From: Purshia tridentata
Taxonomy: Eukaryota; Streptophyta; Magnoliopsida; Rosales; Rosaceae
Assembly (NCBI GenBank): GCA_003254885.1
Contig: QANT01001009.1
Span: 1 to 25,587, forward strand
Reading direction: 5' to 3'
DNA length: 25,587 bases
Below are positions 11,526 to 20,948 of the stretch, piece by piece; position 1 is the stretch's first letter, and each line of letters starts with the position of its first letter. The notes beneath the pieces were generated by a model. The model saw only the letters and a program-made list of their open reading frames with translations. It ran no database searches and was not told the DNA's origin. The position numbers and the translations under genes were made by a program.

Positions 11526-11537
11526 GCTCTGATACCA
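11526..11537 (-). other. Primer-binding site for initiator tRNA-Met
   Basis: In sense the 12 nt after the 5' LTR read TGGTATCAGAGC. This is the usual plant copia primer site, complementary to the 3' end of initiator tRNA-Met (plus strand gctctgatacca). It directly abuts the LTR. Confidence 0.95.
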
Positions 11538-11703
11538 TGCAGATTAAGAGAATTGAATGTTCTATTCTTCTCATATTGAGGTGTTTATATAGATTTACAA
11601 GAGTTCCTAATTAGGCTAGGACAGCAAGAAAGGAAAGAATAACCTAGTCAACTATTACACAGCTAATTAAAGCTAATTAAAGCTAATTATATACATTCTA
11701 AGA
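11538..11703 (-). repeat. 5' LTR of the copia element
   Basis: This 166-bp copy pairs with the LTR at 6724-6890. On the plus strand it starts TGCAGATTAAG and ends TTCTAAGA, so the sense first base pair is TC rather than the TG kept in the other copy, a point change at the outer end. The short tandem agctaatta is more regular here (aattaaagct repeated) than in the 3' LTR. Confidence 0.95.
11584..11591 (-). promoter_or_regulatory. Putative TATA box of the copia promoter
   Basis: In sense the word is TATATAAA, about 45 nt before the inner end of the 5' LTR. That leaves room for a start site about 30 nt downstream inside the LTR. The same word is kept in the other LTR at 6771-6778. The assignment rests on position and sequence only. 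Confidence 0.5.
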
Positions 11704-11708
11704 GCATT
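11704..11708. repeat. Target site duplication, right copy (GCATT)
   Basis: Exact repeat of 6719-6723, followed by ctagccctaaag, the normal continuation of the F monomer. Confidence 0.95.
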
Positions 11709-12090
11709 CTAGCCCTAAAGAAGCACATTTCGTGTTTAGAAGGCACGAAAACATCATTACGGTGAGTACTCAATCCAATTTCGTGCAATTTCCACCAAAA
11801 CGTGCCCGGTTGGCAAGAGAGATGTGGGGAAGCACTCTCTCACTCTTGGATTAGCGTTCTAGCCCTCAAGAAGCACAGGCTTTTGTTAAGAACGCCCGAA
11901 AACCTCATTTCGGTGCCTCCTCATTCCAATTTCGTTTGAATTGCACCAAAAGGACCCCAGTTCGCAATAAGGACATGAGGAAGTACTTTGTCTTGTTTGG
12001 ATTAGAGTTCTGCCCCCAACGAACCAGTTTAGGCGTTAAGAATGCACGGAAAGTCATTTCAGTGCACACTGTGCACAACTTGGTTAAAGT

Positions 12091-13130
12091 TACACCAAAA
12101 CGTGCGCGGTGGGCAAGAAGCACGTTCTCATGCTTGTATTAACGTTCTAGCACTCAAGAAGCACATTTCGTGTTAAGAACGAACTAAAACCTCATTTCAA
12201 TGCATACTCAGTCTACTTTTGTCTAAATTGCATCAAAACATGCCCGGTTGGCAAGAATGACATGAGGACGCACGTTCTCATGTCTCGATTAGCGTGCTAG
12301 CCCTAAACAACCACTTTAGGTGTTAAGAATGCACGAAAACATCATTTCGGTGCGTACTCAGTCTAAATTCGTCCACATTGCAACCAAACTTCCTTGGTGG
12401 GCAAGAAAGACATAAGGAAGCACTTTCTCAGGTGTCGATATTAGCGTGCTAACCCTAAAGATCCACTTGAGGTCTTAAGAATGCACAAAAACGTCATTTC
12501 GGTGCACATTAAGTCCAATTCGATTAAAGTTGCACCAAAACATTCCCCGGTTGAAAGAAAGACAAAGGGAAACACTCTCTAATGTCTCGATTAGCGTGCT
12601 AGCCCTAAAGAACAACTTTGGGTGTTAGGAGCGAACGAAAACGTCATTGCGGTTCACAAACTGTACAGTTTGGTTAAACTTGCACCAAAACGTTATCGGT
12701 TGGCAAGAAATACATGGGGAAGCACTTTCACATGCTTGGATTAGCATTCTAGCCCTAAAGAAGCACATTTCGTGTTTAGAAGGCACGAAAACATCATTTC
12801 GGTGCGTACTCAATCCAATTTCGTGCAATTTCCACTAAAATGTGCCCTATTGGCAAGAAAGATGTAGGGAAGCAGTTTCTCATTCTTGGATTAGTGTTCC
12901 AGCCCTCAAGAAGCACACGCTTTTGTTAAGAACGCATGAAAACCTCATTTCGATGCCTCCTCAACCCAATTTCGTTTCAATTGCACCAAAAGGTCCCCGG
13001 TTGGCAATAAGGACATTAGGAAGCACTTTCTCCTTTTTGGATTAGCGTTCTAGCCCCAACGAACCAGTTTAGGTGTTAAGAATGCATAGAACGTTATTTC
13101 GGTGCACACTGTGTACAACTTGGTTAAAGT
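12091..13130. repeat. 7-monomer higher-order repeat (1040 bp, D/E hybrid)
   Basis: The order is A, B, C, D/E hybrid, F, G, H. It is exactly 150 bp shorter than the 1190-bp form. The following unit (13131-14080, cut short) has the same hybrid monomer, so the deletion spread by amplification rather than arising twice. Confidence 0.8.
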
Positions 13131-14080
13131 TGCACCAAAACGTGCGCGGTTGGCAAGAAGCACTTTCTCATGCTTGGATTAACGTTCTAGCCCTCAGGAA
13201 GCACATTTCATGGTAAGAAGGAACTAAAACTTCATTTCAATGCATACTCAGTCTACTTTCCTCTAAACTACATCAAAACATGTCCGGTTGGCAAGAAGGA
13301 CATGAGGACGCACGCTCTCATGTATCGATTAGCGTGCTAGCCCTAAGGAACCGCTTTAGGTGTTAAGAATGCACGAAAACATCATTTTGGTGCGTACTCA
13401 GTCTGAATTCATCCAAATTGCAACCAAACTTCCTTGGTGGGCAAGAAAGACAAAAGGAAGCACTTTCTCATGTCTCGATATTAGCGTGCTAACCCAAAGG
13501 ATCCACTTGAGGTCTTAAGAATGCACGAAAACGTCATTTCGGTGCACTCTGAGTCCAATTCGATTAAAGTTGCCCCAAAACATTCCCCGGTTGAAAGAAA
13601 GATATGGGGAAGCACTCTTTAATGTCTCGATTAGCGTGCTAGCCCTAAAGAACCACTTTGGGTATTAGGAGCGATCGAAAACGTCATTGCGGTGCACACA
13701 CTGTACAGTTTGGTTAAAGTTGCACTAAAACGTTATCGGTTGGTAAGAAAGACATGGGGAAGCGCTTTCCCATGCTTGGATTAGCATTCTAGCCCTAAAG
13801 AAGCACATTTCGTGTTTAGAAGGCACGAAAACATCATTTCGGTGCGTACTCAATCCAATTTCGTGCAATTTCCAGAAAAACGTGTCCGGTTGGCAAGAAA
13901 GATGTAGGGCAGCACTTTCTCATTCTTGGATTAGCGTTTTAGCCCTCAAGAAGCACACGCTTTTGTTAAGAACGCACGAAAACCTCATTTCGGTGCCTCC
14001 TCAACCCAATTTCGTTTCAATTGCACCAAAAGGTCGCCGGTTGGCAATAAGGACATTAGGAAGCACTTTCTCTTGTTTGG
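13131..14080. repeat. 7-monomer higher-order repeat, truncated by CACTA insertion
   Basis: Same composition as the preceding unit up to an H monomer, which breaks at cttgtttgg. An intact unit would go on attagcgttctagcccc. The last three satellite bases, TGG (14078-14080), are the expected left copy of a 3-bp CACTA target duplication; the other copy lies outside the window. Confidence 0.8.
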
Positions 14081-14095
14081 CACTACTACAAAAAC
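14081..14095. repeat. Terminal inverted repeat end of CACTA-1
   Basis: CACTACTACAAAAAC, the hallmark end of plant CACTA elements, directly follows satellite sequence. Confidence 0.93.
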
Positions 14096-14103
14096 ATTGA
14101 TAG

Positions 14104-14124
14104 ACATCAATTCTTCACTGATGT
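14104..14124. promoter_or_regulatory. Palindrome just inside the CACTA-1 end
   Basis: Arms ACATCAAT (14104-14111) and ACTGATGT (14117-14124) are separated by 5 bp and match as an inverted repeat at 7 of 8 positions. ACTGATGT and ACTGATAT recur singly across the next 800 bp. Subterminal motifs of this kind are where TNPA-like proteins bind in En/Spm; binding here is inferred. Confidence 0.6.
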
Positions 14125-14405
14125 GTAATGGGTTAAAAACCGATAAGTCCAAGGGTGATAAGAAAAGGCCCCCAAATAGATATCGCTTTCAAAGTGATAT
14201 CTTTTACAACATTTGACATCTATTTTATCATACATTCTGATATCTTAAAAAATGATTGGATATCGTTTTTAAGAATTTTCAATGTAAGAGTAAACATAAA
14301 ACTGATATAAATATTAGATATAGCATCATTTCTGAATAAATTTAGATGTGTGAATACTAGCAAAATATTAAATTTATGATTAAGGATATCGAAATTGGAT
14401 TAAAA

Positions 14406-14935
14406 AATGATATAGTAAATTAACTAAACATCGGTTTGTATAATAAATTTGATGTGTAATTAATATTTGATATCGGTTTTTTATGATATTTTGATGTGAA
14501 AAATTGTGTATGGCATCAGTTTCTTTCAAAAAATGGATTTCTAATCTACATGAGATATCATGTATATATGAATTTTGGATGTGAAAATGTATGTAAGCAT
14601 CAACAATCCTTCCAAAAACTGATGTATAATCTATACTAGTTATCATGTATTTATGATTTTTTGGATGTGAAAAATAAGCATTACATTAATTTATATCCAA
14701 AAACTGATGTATTATCTTTATTAGATATCAAGCTTTCAAGGTCATTGGATGTGAAAAAATAAGCATGAAATGAATTTATATTGAATAACTGATATCTAAC
14801 TTGTATCAGATATCAAGTTTTATAACTTTTTGGATGTGAAGATATAACCTTAACATCAATTTAGTACCAAAATCCGATATCTAAATTGTTTTACGTGTCA
14901 ATTTTTAATGAAATTTGGATGTTACAAGTAGTTTT
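14406..14935. repeat. 85-bp subterminal tandem repeats of CACTA-1
   Basis: The word TTG(G)ATGTGAA recurs at 14491, 14576, 14661, 14745, 14830 and 14915, with steps of 85, 85, 84, 85 and 85 bp. Each unit also has an ACTGATGT or ACTGATAT word near its middle and a GATATC-like word (agatatcaag in two units) after it. The units are diverged except for these words, which points to selection on them as protein sites or to a decayed tandem array. Confidence 0.8.
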
Positions 14936-15458
14936 GAACATCTAAAAACCAGCATAAAAGTTGTCCTTAGCTTACATATTTCATTCACTTATAAGAATCC
15001 ATTCACTCATAAAAATCCATCCACTCATAAAAAGTTCCATCCCATTCATTCAACTAATTAATCATCACAATATTTGTTCAAGTACATATATGTACCAACC
15101 CTAGCCTTTCCTACAACCAATGGAGTACATATATGTTCAAGCACATATATGTTGATCTATAATCCTTTGAAGCAAAAGATCCAACAATGAGTTAGCTACT
15201 TCCAAAAGCCAAGCAGCTGCCTGGACATAACAAAATACCATCATGGCAGCAACCTAGTCTTTCCCTAACATCTACCAATGTCCAATAATCTGCCCACATA
15301 AACACAAAATACCACGAGGCAGTATATCTTTACTAACCACATGTACATGCTAACTTGACCCTTTCTCTTACCAAAAAATAGCATGGCAGCATATATTGAA
15401 TCACCTAACTATTCACAAAACGCAAAAAATCAGCTGTACCATAGACGCACCAACGAAG
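14936..15458. other. Non-coding stretch of CACTA-1, probably 3' flank of the peptidase gene
   Basis: No convincing frame. It holds short repeats of attcactcataaaaatcc (about 14990-15030), and acatatatgt words near 15085, 15126 and 15142. The peptidase gene stop is at 15459, so part of this should be its 3' untranslated region. I found no clear poly(A) signal I would stand by. Confidence 0.5.
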
Positions 15459-16593
15459 CTAGATATATGTGGAGGTCACAATTAATCCCCATTCGACTTG
15501 CAACTCCTCAAGTTCTGCTTTTGTGTAACTGCATCGCTTGTGATTCACCCACTGAAAAGATACAACATGTATCATATGAATGATCAAGTCAACCTTGCAT
15601 AGCTTAATTACAAACTCAAATTTAAACAAGGCAGATCTGAAACTCATATACTCATACCTCATATATTTATAAATATCAAGGCATTTTCTAGGTAGACATG
15701 TATAATATAAAATAGTATAAACTAGTATAATCTTACTTTCAACTTTCAATCAAATAAAATAAAAGGAATAATGGAATTGTAAACTAAAGGGTAGGTCACT
15801 TTTATTGTGGGAATGTAGATAATCTTGCCTTGGTCTCATATGCAAGGTTTGGATCAGAAATTATCTCCTCCATGAACTTCATTACATATGACCCACACTC
15901 AACACCTCCTGGCTGTTTTGGACACTACACACAATGCAAAAGTCAAAGGATAATAAGACAATTATTATTTATTAATATATTTCATTGGGTCTTGACACTA
16001 AAAAACATGTTAAACCAATTTCTATAAATGGAACACTCACACTCAGATGCTTCCATATAGGTGTAGGTTGACCTTTCCTACCCATCACAACATGGAATTG
16101 TCTAATACCAGTAAATGAACAAGGAAAAATTTCAAGTTATAGTCCAATTAAAAAATTTACAGTGCTTATATATAACATAGCCTAATTAAAAACATGAGGG
16201 AAAAAAGCAATTTACTTGTTGACAACTTCCATCAGCTGCTGGTCTTTGGTACATTTCGGGAGAGGGTCCATGATATAGACAACGTCTTTGTCTTCTTTAA
16301 TTATAATCAAAATCCAATGAAACCTTTCCAAAGTAGAACAAGTAATTAACACTTGCATTTATTAAATAGAAAGCAGAAAATAGACTCATGCACACCATAA
16401 TTCATTAATTAAATAGTCTTACCCAGCATTGTAAGGCATCAAAAAAATCCTATCACATTTTCCTTGCTGGAAACGCCGTGCCAAGTAACTTGATCTTCGA
16501 TCCAACGGTCCACATCCATTAGATACACATGTAGGATCCACAAACGTAACCATTTCATCCATATGTGCTTCCACGAGTTTATGATATAGGTGC
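15459..16593 (-). other. Ulp1/C48 cysteine peptidase domain (exons 8-12)
   Basis: Ulp1-type enzymes cut SUMO or similar proteins from targets. All catalytic positions are readable: His in FHWIL (codon 16319-16317), Asp in YIMDPL (16268-16266), the oxyanion Gln in CPKQPGG (15915-15913) and the Cys nucleophile in VECGSYVM (15897-15895). The domain has no stop or frameshift from 16593 to the natural stop at 15461-15459. The damage is all upstream. The last intron uses a GC donor (AAG|GCAAGA). Target specificity cannot be told from sequence. Confidence 0.85.
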
Positions 16594-17078
16594 CTAATCG
16601 GTACATAAAGAGTTAAAAGCATAGCACAGTATGTTACTTGACAAAATTATATTCAACATCACCTCAATTAGCATATTTACCTAATGTAAGTCACAATGCA
16701 ATTGTCACCTAATTCTTTCATCTCCAACATGTTAATAATATCCTCCCACAAGATGAAAAGTGTGCGCTTATCTCCAAATATGCCAGGTTCAATTTCTGTG
16801 CTGATCATTGTTTTACTATCTTTCATTGATATCGCCGCAAACTAATACAACATCTTGCAGGCCAATGGCACTCTAACAGCAGATTCATCTTTCTTGAATA
16901 ACTCTTTCACCATCGAAGGAGTTTGTTTTTTCTTACCCCTCAATGAAAACATTAACAAAAATACTAGTTACAAAAGGGTGTTAAGAACTTGAATGACAAT
17001 TTCACAAACAGTTTAGGTAGCTAGGAAAATTGAATGTTCAAAACCAATTTTCATACATGAGCACCATTCATATTATAC

Positions 17079-17329
17079 CTTTTCATAATCCCTAATGACT
17101 AGTTCCTTCAGCCATGCCACAAGGCTTCCTACAGCTTGTCCAACCGTTAATAGCTCATCCTTTACTGGAACTGGAAGCAAGGCATCCTTCTTAATCACCA
17201 TGTCAACGGAAACTCGGATATTGCCCTCACCCAAAGGTACACCATGCACTGTAGATATTGCCGTCTCAAAACTGTCCCATATCCAACCACATTGGTGATG
17301 TAGTCTATAGCCAACTTACACGGATTTCC
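17079..17329 (-). other. DUF8039-like exon
   Basis: The exon opens GNPCKLAIDYITNVVGYGTV and continues, after a 1-nt loss near 17270, as VHGVPLGEGNIRVSVDMV...LLPVPV...AVGSLVAW. This pattern is found before Ulp1-like domains in many plant transposon-related proteins. The function is unknown. Assignment from memory of the family, moderate certainty. Confidence 0.7.
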
Positions 17330-17490
17330 CTGCCAAGCAACAGTACATGAATTATATATTATATGAAAAAACTTGTAAATTACAAAGAACAACATATAGA
17401 TATGATGTCTCTCTATATGCATGTATAGTTTAACTATATATATATCCTTATTATTGCTTTCAAGGACTTCTATACATAATTAATTTCAAG

Positions 17491-17510
17491 ATATATATAT
17501 ATATATAATA
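17491..17510. repeat. (TA)n microsatellite in an intron
   Basis: About nine TA units in a strongly AT-rich intron between the modelled exons 5 and 6 of the peptidase gene. Confidence 0.85.
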
Positions 17511-18271
17511 ACAAATTAATCATTAGGGATTATAATTCGAATAATTATGAAGTAGGAGCTAATTGGTATTAATATTAGTCGACAAGTACATAAATTGAAA
17601 CAAATCAGCTAGCTATATGCATCTAAACTAATAAATGGGGCTGCATCCCCATCACTTAGGAAAATATTGGAGGAAAAAAGGGTGCATTACCTTTTCAACA
17701 TCTTCAAATAGCTCCACCACTTCTTCTTATTTTTCAGCCTCAACTTTTGCAGCTTCTTTTTTCTGATCAGCATGGCAGCTTGCTTTGTCAGATGGTGGAG
17801 TATATGGTTCCTTCCCATTGTTTTGTTTTTCTAACAGCTCAATCCTTTCCAGCAGCTCTTGACGTTCCTTTTGCAGCATTAACACCACCTCATCTTGTGA
17901 AATGAATCCCCTCGGTTTTTTAGGGAGGTTGAAGTAAGTTGAAGGGTTGACGTTCGCCCCAATAGCTCTAACCCTACCAGCATGCTCAGGAGTCTCTAGA
18001 GCCATGGTTAGAATATCGTTTGCACCATCCACTTTCAACTCTCCATACTTCTTCTTTTCCAACAAGTCATCCTACCAACCAAACATGATATCACTAACTA
18101 TTCCCAATTAATGCACAATCAGAGACTTATGCATCATTCCTGTACTTACTATGACTTTGGCCACCTCAGCAACTTCCTCATCCAAGTTGCCATTTGAATC
18201 TTCACTTGCTTTCTTCCATAGCAGAGAACGAGCAAGGTCTTCAGTTGCTACATTTGGATCTTTCCGCTGTC

Positions 18272-18842
18272 CATACAATTATATGTAGTTAATTTGGACC
18301 TCCTCTAATTTGGATGCAGATAATTAGACAAGAAATAATGAAAATAGAGTTGGATGGTCAGACCAGCTAAGTGAGATGTTTAGTATATAAAATATGTATA
18401 TATATATGGATGCATTTGAAGCCGTATATATAGATAGTCGTATATGGTCATAGCTCATGCAAATGAATGGATGATATTAATAATGTATTTGATGTATTAC
18501 GTAGGCTAAAAATTAAATCAAAAGAAAAAAAACTCAATGTTATATATACTGAGAAAAATTATAATAAAAAAGATCACCACCAAAATCAGTTTTAAACCAA
18601 ATAACAAGTTTGAGTGTTTGACTCAAAACTCAAAAGAATAAAACAAAGAAGAATAAAATTAAATGACCAAATAGATGCACAAATTGAATGATGTCCTAAA
18701 TAATCACTAAATAATCGTGAAAATGAAAAAAGAAAAAAAAGGTTTATATATCCATAAAGAAAATCAATACAAATATCCAAAATATATTTCCTATTATGAA
18801 ATTAATTCAATTAGCAGCAGTATGTAGTATGTAAATGCTTAC
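18272..18842 (-). other. Long intron of the peptidase gene
   Basis: About 570 bp between exons 3 and 4, AT-rich, with a GTAAGC donor and an ACAG acceptor. It contains tatatat runs and many stops in all frames. I see no separate element in it. Confidence 0.6.
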
Positions 18843-19858
18843 CAATTCCTCCTCCAATCCAATATATCCCCTTCGCGACAACCGATGATGATACTTCCTC
18901 TTGTTGGTTCGCTCTTTTTGAGACTCATGCAGTGCCTACACTCAAGACACCACCACAATTATCAAATCTTACAAAGCACTTTTTTTTAAATGCACAATAA
19001 ATCGATCACTTCAATTCACTCTAGTATTTAGAAAGTCTTTGACTTACCAAGAACTCAGGCGTCATTTGGGCAACAACAAACTAGGACCAATGGCGTGCCT
19101 CAATGAAGTCATATTCCTCAGGCCGAGTTTCAAGAGCTTTTGGATCATCTATGAATGGCAGAATGAACTTCGTTGTTAGAGCAGTCTTGAATGACCTCCA
19201 CTTAATTCCGACTGAAGACAGAATCTTTTTCTTGCTGGAAGGTTCAAGATCGAATGCAGCCTACATAATAGACATGAGCAATCAAGTGTATTAGCACAAT
19301 ATAAACTTGAAATAAATTAAATAGTTACATTTCAATCAACCACCAGATTGCACTAGATAAATACCTTCAAACATCTTGACTAAATACTTATCCAAAATTT
19401 ATAAATACCTAAACATCTTCCCATATGTTCTTTTTGAGGTCTGGATCCACTTTAGACCAGTTCTTATAAGTAATTGGAACTGTAGTCCTTGCCAAAACAC
19501 CTACATACGAAGCCAGCGTTTGTCGTGTGTCTCCCATGGGTACCCCGTGATTATTGAACTCAACTTTTATCTTTCTTCCTAACGCTTTCCTCAAAACAAC
19601 TCCATGCATCTTTGTAACACCTCTAGTGGATCTGGAATCCCCCTCAAAAGTAAGAGTCGTCTTTGAACTCGACCTAGCTTCATCTTCGTCAGGTGGTGAG
19701 ATAACATCGACTTTCGTCTTTGAGCTGGCAGCAGTTTTGGCCTTTAGATTTGAGTTGGCAGCAGTTTTGGCCTTTGGATTTGAGGTGGCAGCAGTCTTTG
19801 GCTTTGGATTTGAGCTAGTAGTAGTCTTGCCCTTGAGTCTTGCGGTGGCAGCAGTCAT
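18843..19858 (-). other. Transposase_24-like region (exons 1-3)
   Basis: Exon 1 starts with three 10-residue repeats like SNPKAKTAA (19813-19724), then RGVTKMHGVVLRKALG, VEFNNHGVPMGDTRQTLASY and NWSKVDPDLKKNIWEDV. Exon 2 continues AAFDLEP...KKILSSVGIKWRSFKT. Exon 3 carries a basic stretch (KERTNKRKYHHRLSRRGY). This is the pattern of plant Ptta/En/Spm proteins (PF03004), thought to correspond to the TNPA-type accessory DNA-binding product. TAG codons end exon 1 and fall in exon 2 (19083-19081). Confidence 0.78.
19724..19813. repeat. 30-bp coding minisatellite (three units)
   Basis: Plus strand units centre on ttggcagcagttttggcctt; in sense they encode SNPK(P/A)KTAA-like decapeptides. Similar basic, Ala-rich tails occur in histone H1-like and DNA-binding proteins. 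A diverged fourth unit may lie just downstream. Confidence 0.75.
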
Positions 19859-19890
19859 TGTACCTCTTTTTTTTTTTTCGGGGCAGCCAT

Positions 19891-20255
19891 ATCAATACCT
19901 GATACACTGTTGATAGCAAGCATGTTAAATAATTAATGATCATTTGAAGTTAAAGAGACATATGTAACACATCCACATGATAATAAAAGTTACAATTATA
20001 CAATTATCCCCATCACTTGAAAGCCAAGAATTTAATAAAAGTTATACATATTCTGCAACACAATTATACATATAGTGTAACATAGGTGAAAAAAGTTATA
20101 CATAGCCAAGGCTTTAATAATATGCACGCTTAAAAAATTACATATATCTGAAATACAAATAGAAGCCAAGGATATAATAGAAATTAATAATCAATGTTCT
20201 TACAAGCTTAAAAAAAAATTAAACATAACTGAAAAACAAAACAAGCTTAAAAAAA
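19891..20255. other. Spacer between the two CACTA-1 genes
   Basis: About 365 bp, AT-rich, with no recognisable gene. It should contain the end of the transposase transcript and the promoter of the peptidase gene, both read leftward. The word agcttaaaaaaattacat recurs in slightly changed form near 20130, 20205 and 20245. Confidence 0.5.
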
Positions 20256-20948
20256 TTACATAACATACTCATTCCCATTGAAGTAATCATTTTTTTTTTT
20301 TGAGTGCTCAATCCAAATGCCCTCACAATATTCTCTCTTGTATGTGTTTCCATCTTCACCCATGAGGTGGTCAAATTCCTCTACCAATGGCAGCCCATTG
20401 GCCAAGGGTTCAAGGTCACAAACTGTGTCTCCTACCTCATCCAGTACAATGTCATTATTGTACTCTCTATTTGGGGCAGCAAGTACTACGGACCAGCTAG
20501 AGTCTACTGGGTCTTCAACATAAAATACTTGCTTCACTTGAGTAGCCAAGGCAAAAACCTCTCTTTTATGACCTATCCTATTTAGGTTAACCAAAACAAA
20601 CCCTAGGTCATCTGTTTTTATCCCTTTATTACTCTCTACCCATTGACACTTAAACAAAGGCACCCAAAACTCTTTATAGTCAAGCTCCCAAATTTCTTGG
20701 ATAATCCCATAGAAACACATGTCTGTGTACACAGGTTTCTTATCTTTCACACTTGCCACCTGCATTGTGTTGGCCACCAAGCTAACCCCACTATTCTGGA
20801 CAGAACTTACGTTGTCACGCCCCTTTGTGTGATAAAGGCACCCACCAATCTCATAACCCTCATAATGTACAACACTCATAGGTGGACCATGTGCTAGTTG
20901 CCTCACTGACTAAATGATGTCCTTTCCATTTGCTATTTCCGCTGCCAC
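20256..20948 (-). other. DUF4216 exon of the transposase
   Basis: The exon opens VAAEIANGKDII after a CATAG acceptor, meets TAG at 20912-20910, then reads QLAHGPPMSVVHYEGYEI with GCLYHTKGRD after it, ILELDY-like and VPLFKCQWV motifs, and VFYVEDP. It ends NGNEYVM with TAA at 20258-20256. The tail is acidic, then basic (HSKKKNDYF). The domain is common at the C-terminus of plant CACTA transposases; its role is not known. Confidence 0.85.

Larger units (their letters stand above)
6724..11703 (-). mobile_element. Ty1/copia LTR retrotransposon, complete but decayed (4980 bp)
   Basis: All structural parts are visible on the minus strand: two short LTRs, a 5-bp target duplication, a tRNA-iMet primer site, a polypurine tract, and gag, protease, integrase, RT and RNase H in the copia order (integrase before RT). 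It cannot make its own proteins, since gag and pol carry several frameshifts and stops. By eye the LTRs differ at 9 of about 166 positions plus one 1-bp indel, near 5.4 percent, so the insertion is not recent. Short LTRs and total size suit several copia lineages; I do not assign one. Confidence 0.95.
11704..14080. repeat. Satellite array, right part
   Basis: The array resumes in the same monomer and phase as on the left of the copia element. The F, G and H remainder (11704-12090) is followed by two 1040-bp units (A at 12091 and 13131). In both units D and E are joined into one monomer: it opens ccccggttgaaagaaag and goes on as E with ctaatgtctcgattagcgtg. The array stops at ctcttgtttgg (14080), in an H monomer, where the CACTA element begins. 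Confidence 0.93.
15459..19890 (-). pseudogene. CACTA-borne 12-exon gene: Transposase_24-like + DUF8039-like + Ulp1/C48 peptidase (decayed)
   Basis: I modelled exons at 19858-19409, 19260-19048, 18935-18843, 18266-18150, 18071-17691, 17329-17079, 16931-16681, 16593-16423, 16323-16216, 16101-16041, 15924-15829 and 15551-15459. Exon lengths keep the phase throughout once one frameshift is allowed, giving about 760 codons. The order is a Lys/Ala-rich start, the plant En/Spm Transposase_24 type region, a Glu/Lys coiled-coil-like stretch (exon 5), a DUF8039-like region, and a Ulp1-type cysteine peptidase. Lesions are TAG at 19411-19409 (last codon of exon 1), TAG at 19083-19081, TAA at 17729-17727, TAG at 16844-16842, and a 1-nt loss near 17270. 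A possible earlier ATG at 19890 is out of frame by one base through an A12 run. Ulp1-like genes are known in plant transposons; the role there is unsettled. Confidence 0.85.

Noticed and set aside
11526..11537. tRNA fragment
   Set aside because: Only the 12-nt complement needed for priming is present, placed exactly at the LTR edge; it is the primer-binding site.
1..14080. A CRISPR-like array because of regular repeats
   Set aside because: The repeats are contiguous monomers without unique spacers, and the DNA is plant nuclear.
15383..16027. Plus-strand frames 15383-15583 and 15830-16027
   Set aside because: They overlap the last peptidase exons on the other strand and have no family resemblance.
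19554..19913. Plus-strand frame rich in Ala, Phe and Val with repeats
   Set aside because: It is the antisense of the Lys/Ala repeat exon of the peptidase gene, where the sense strand has the known family motifs.
20304..20897. Plus-strand frames opposite the DUF4216 exon, and 22919-23302 opposite tnp2
   Set aside because: The minus strand carries conserved transposase motifs; the plus frames are shadows.
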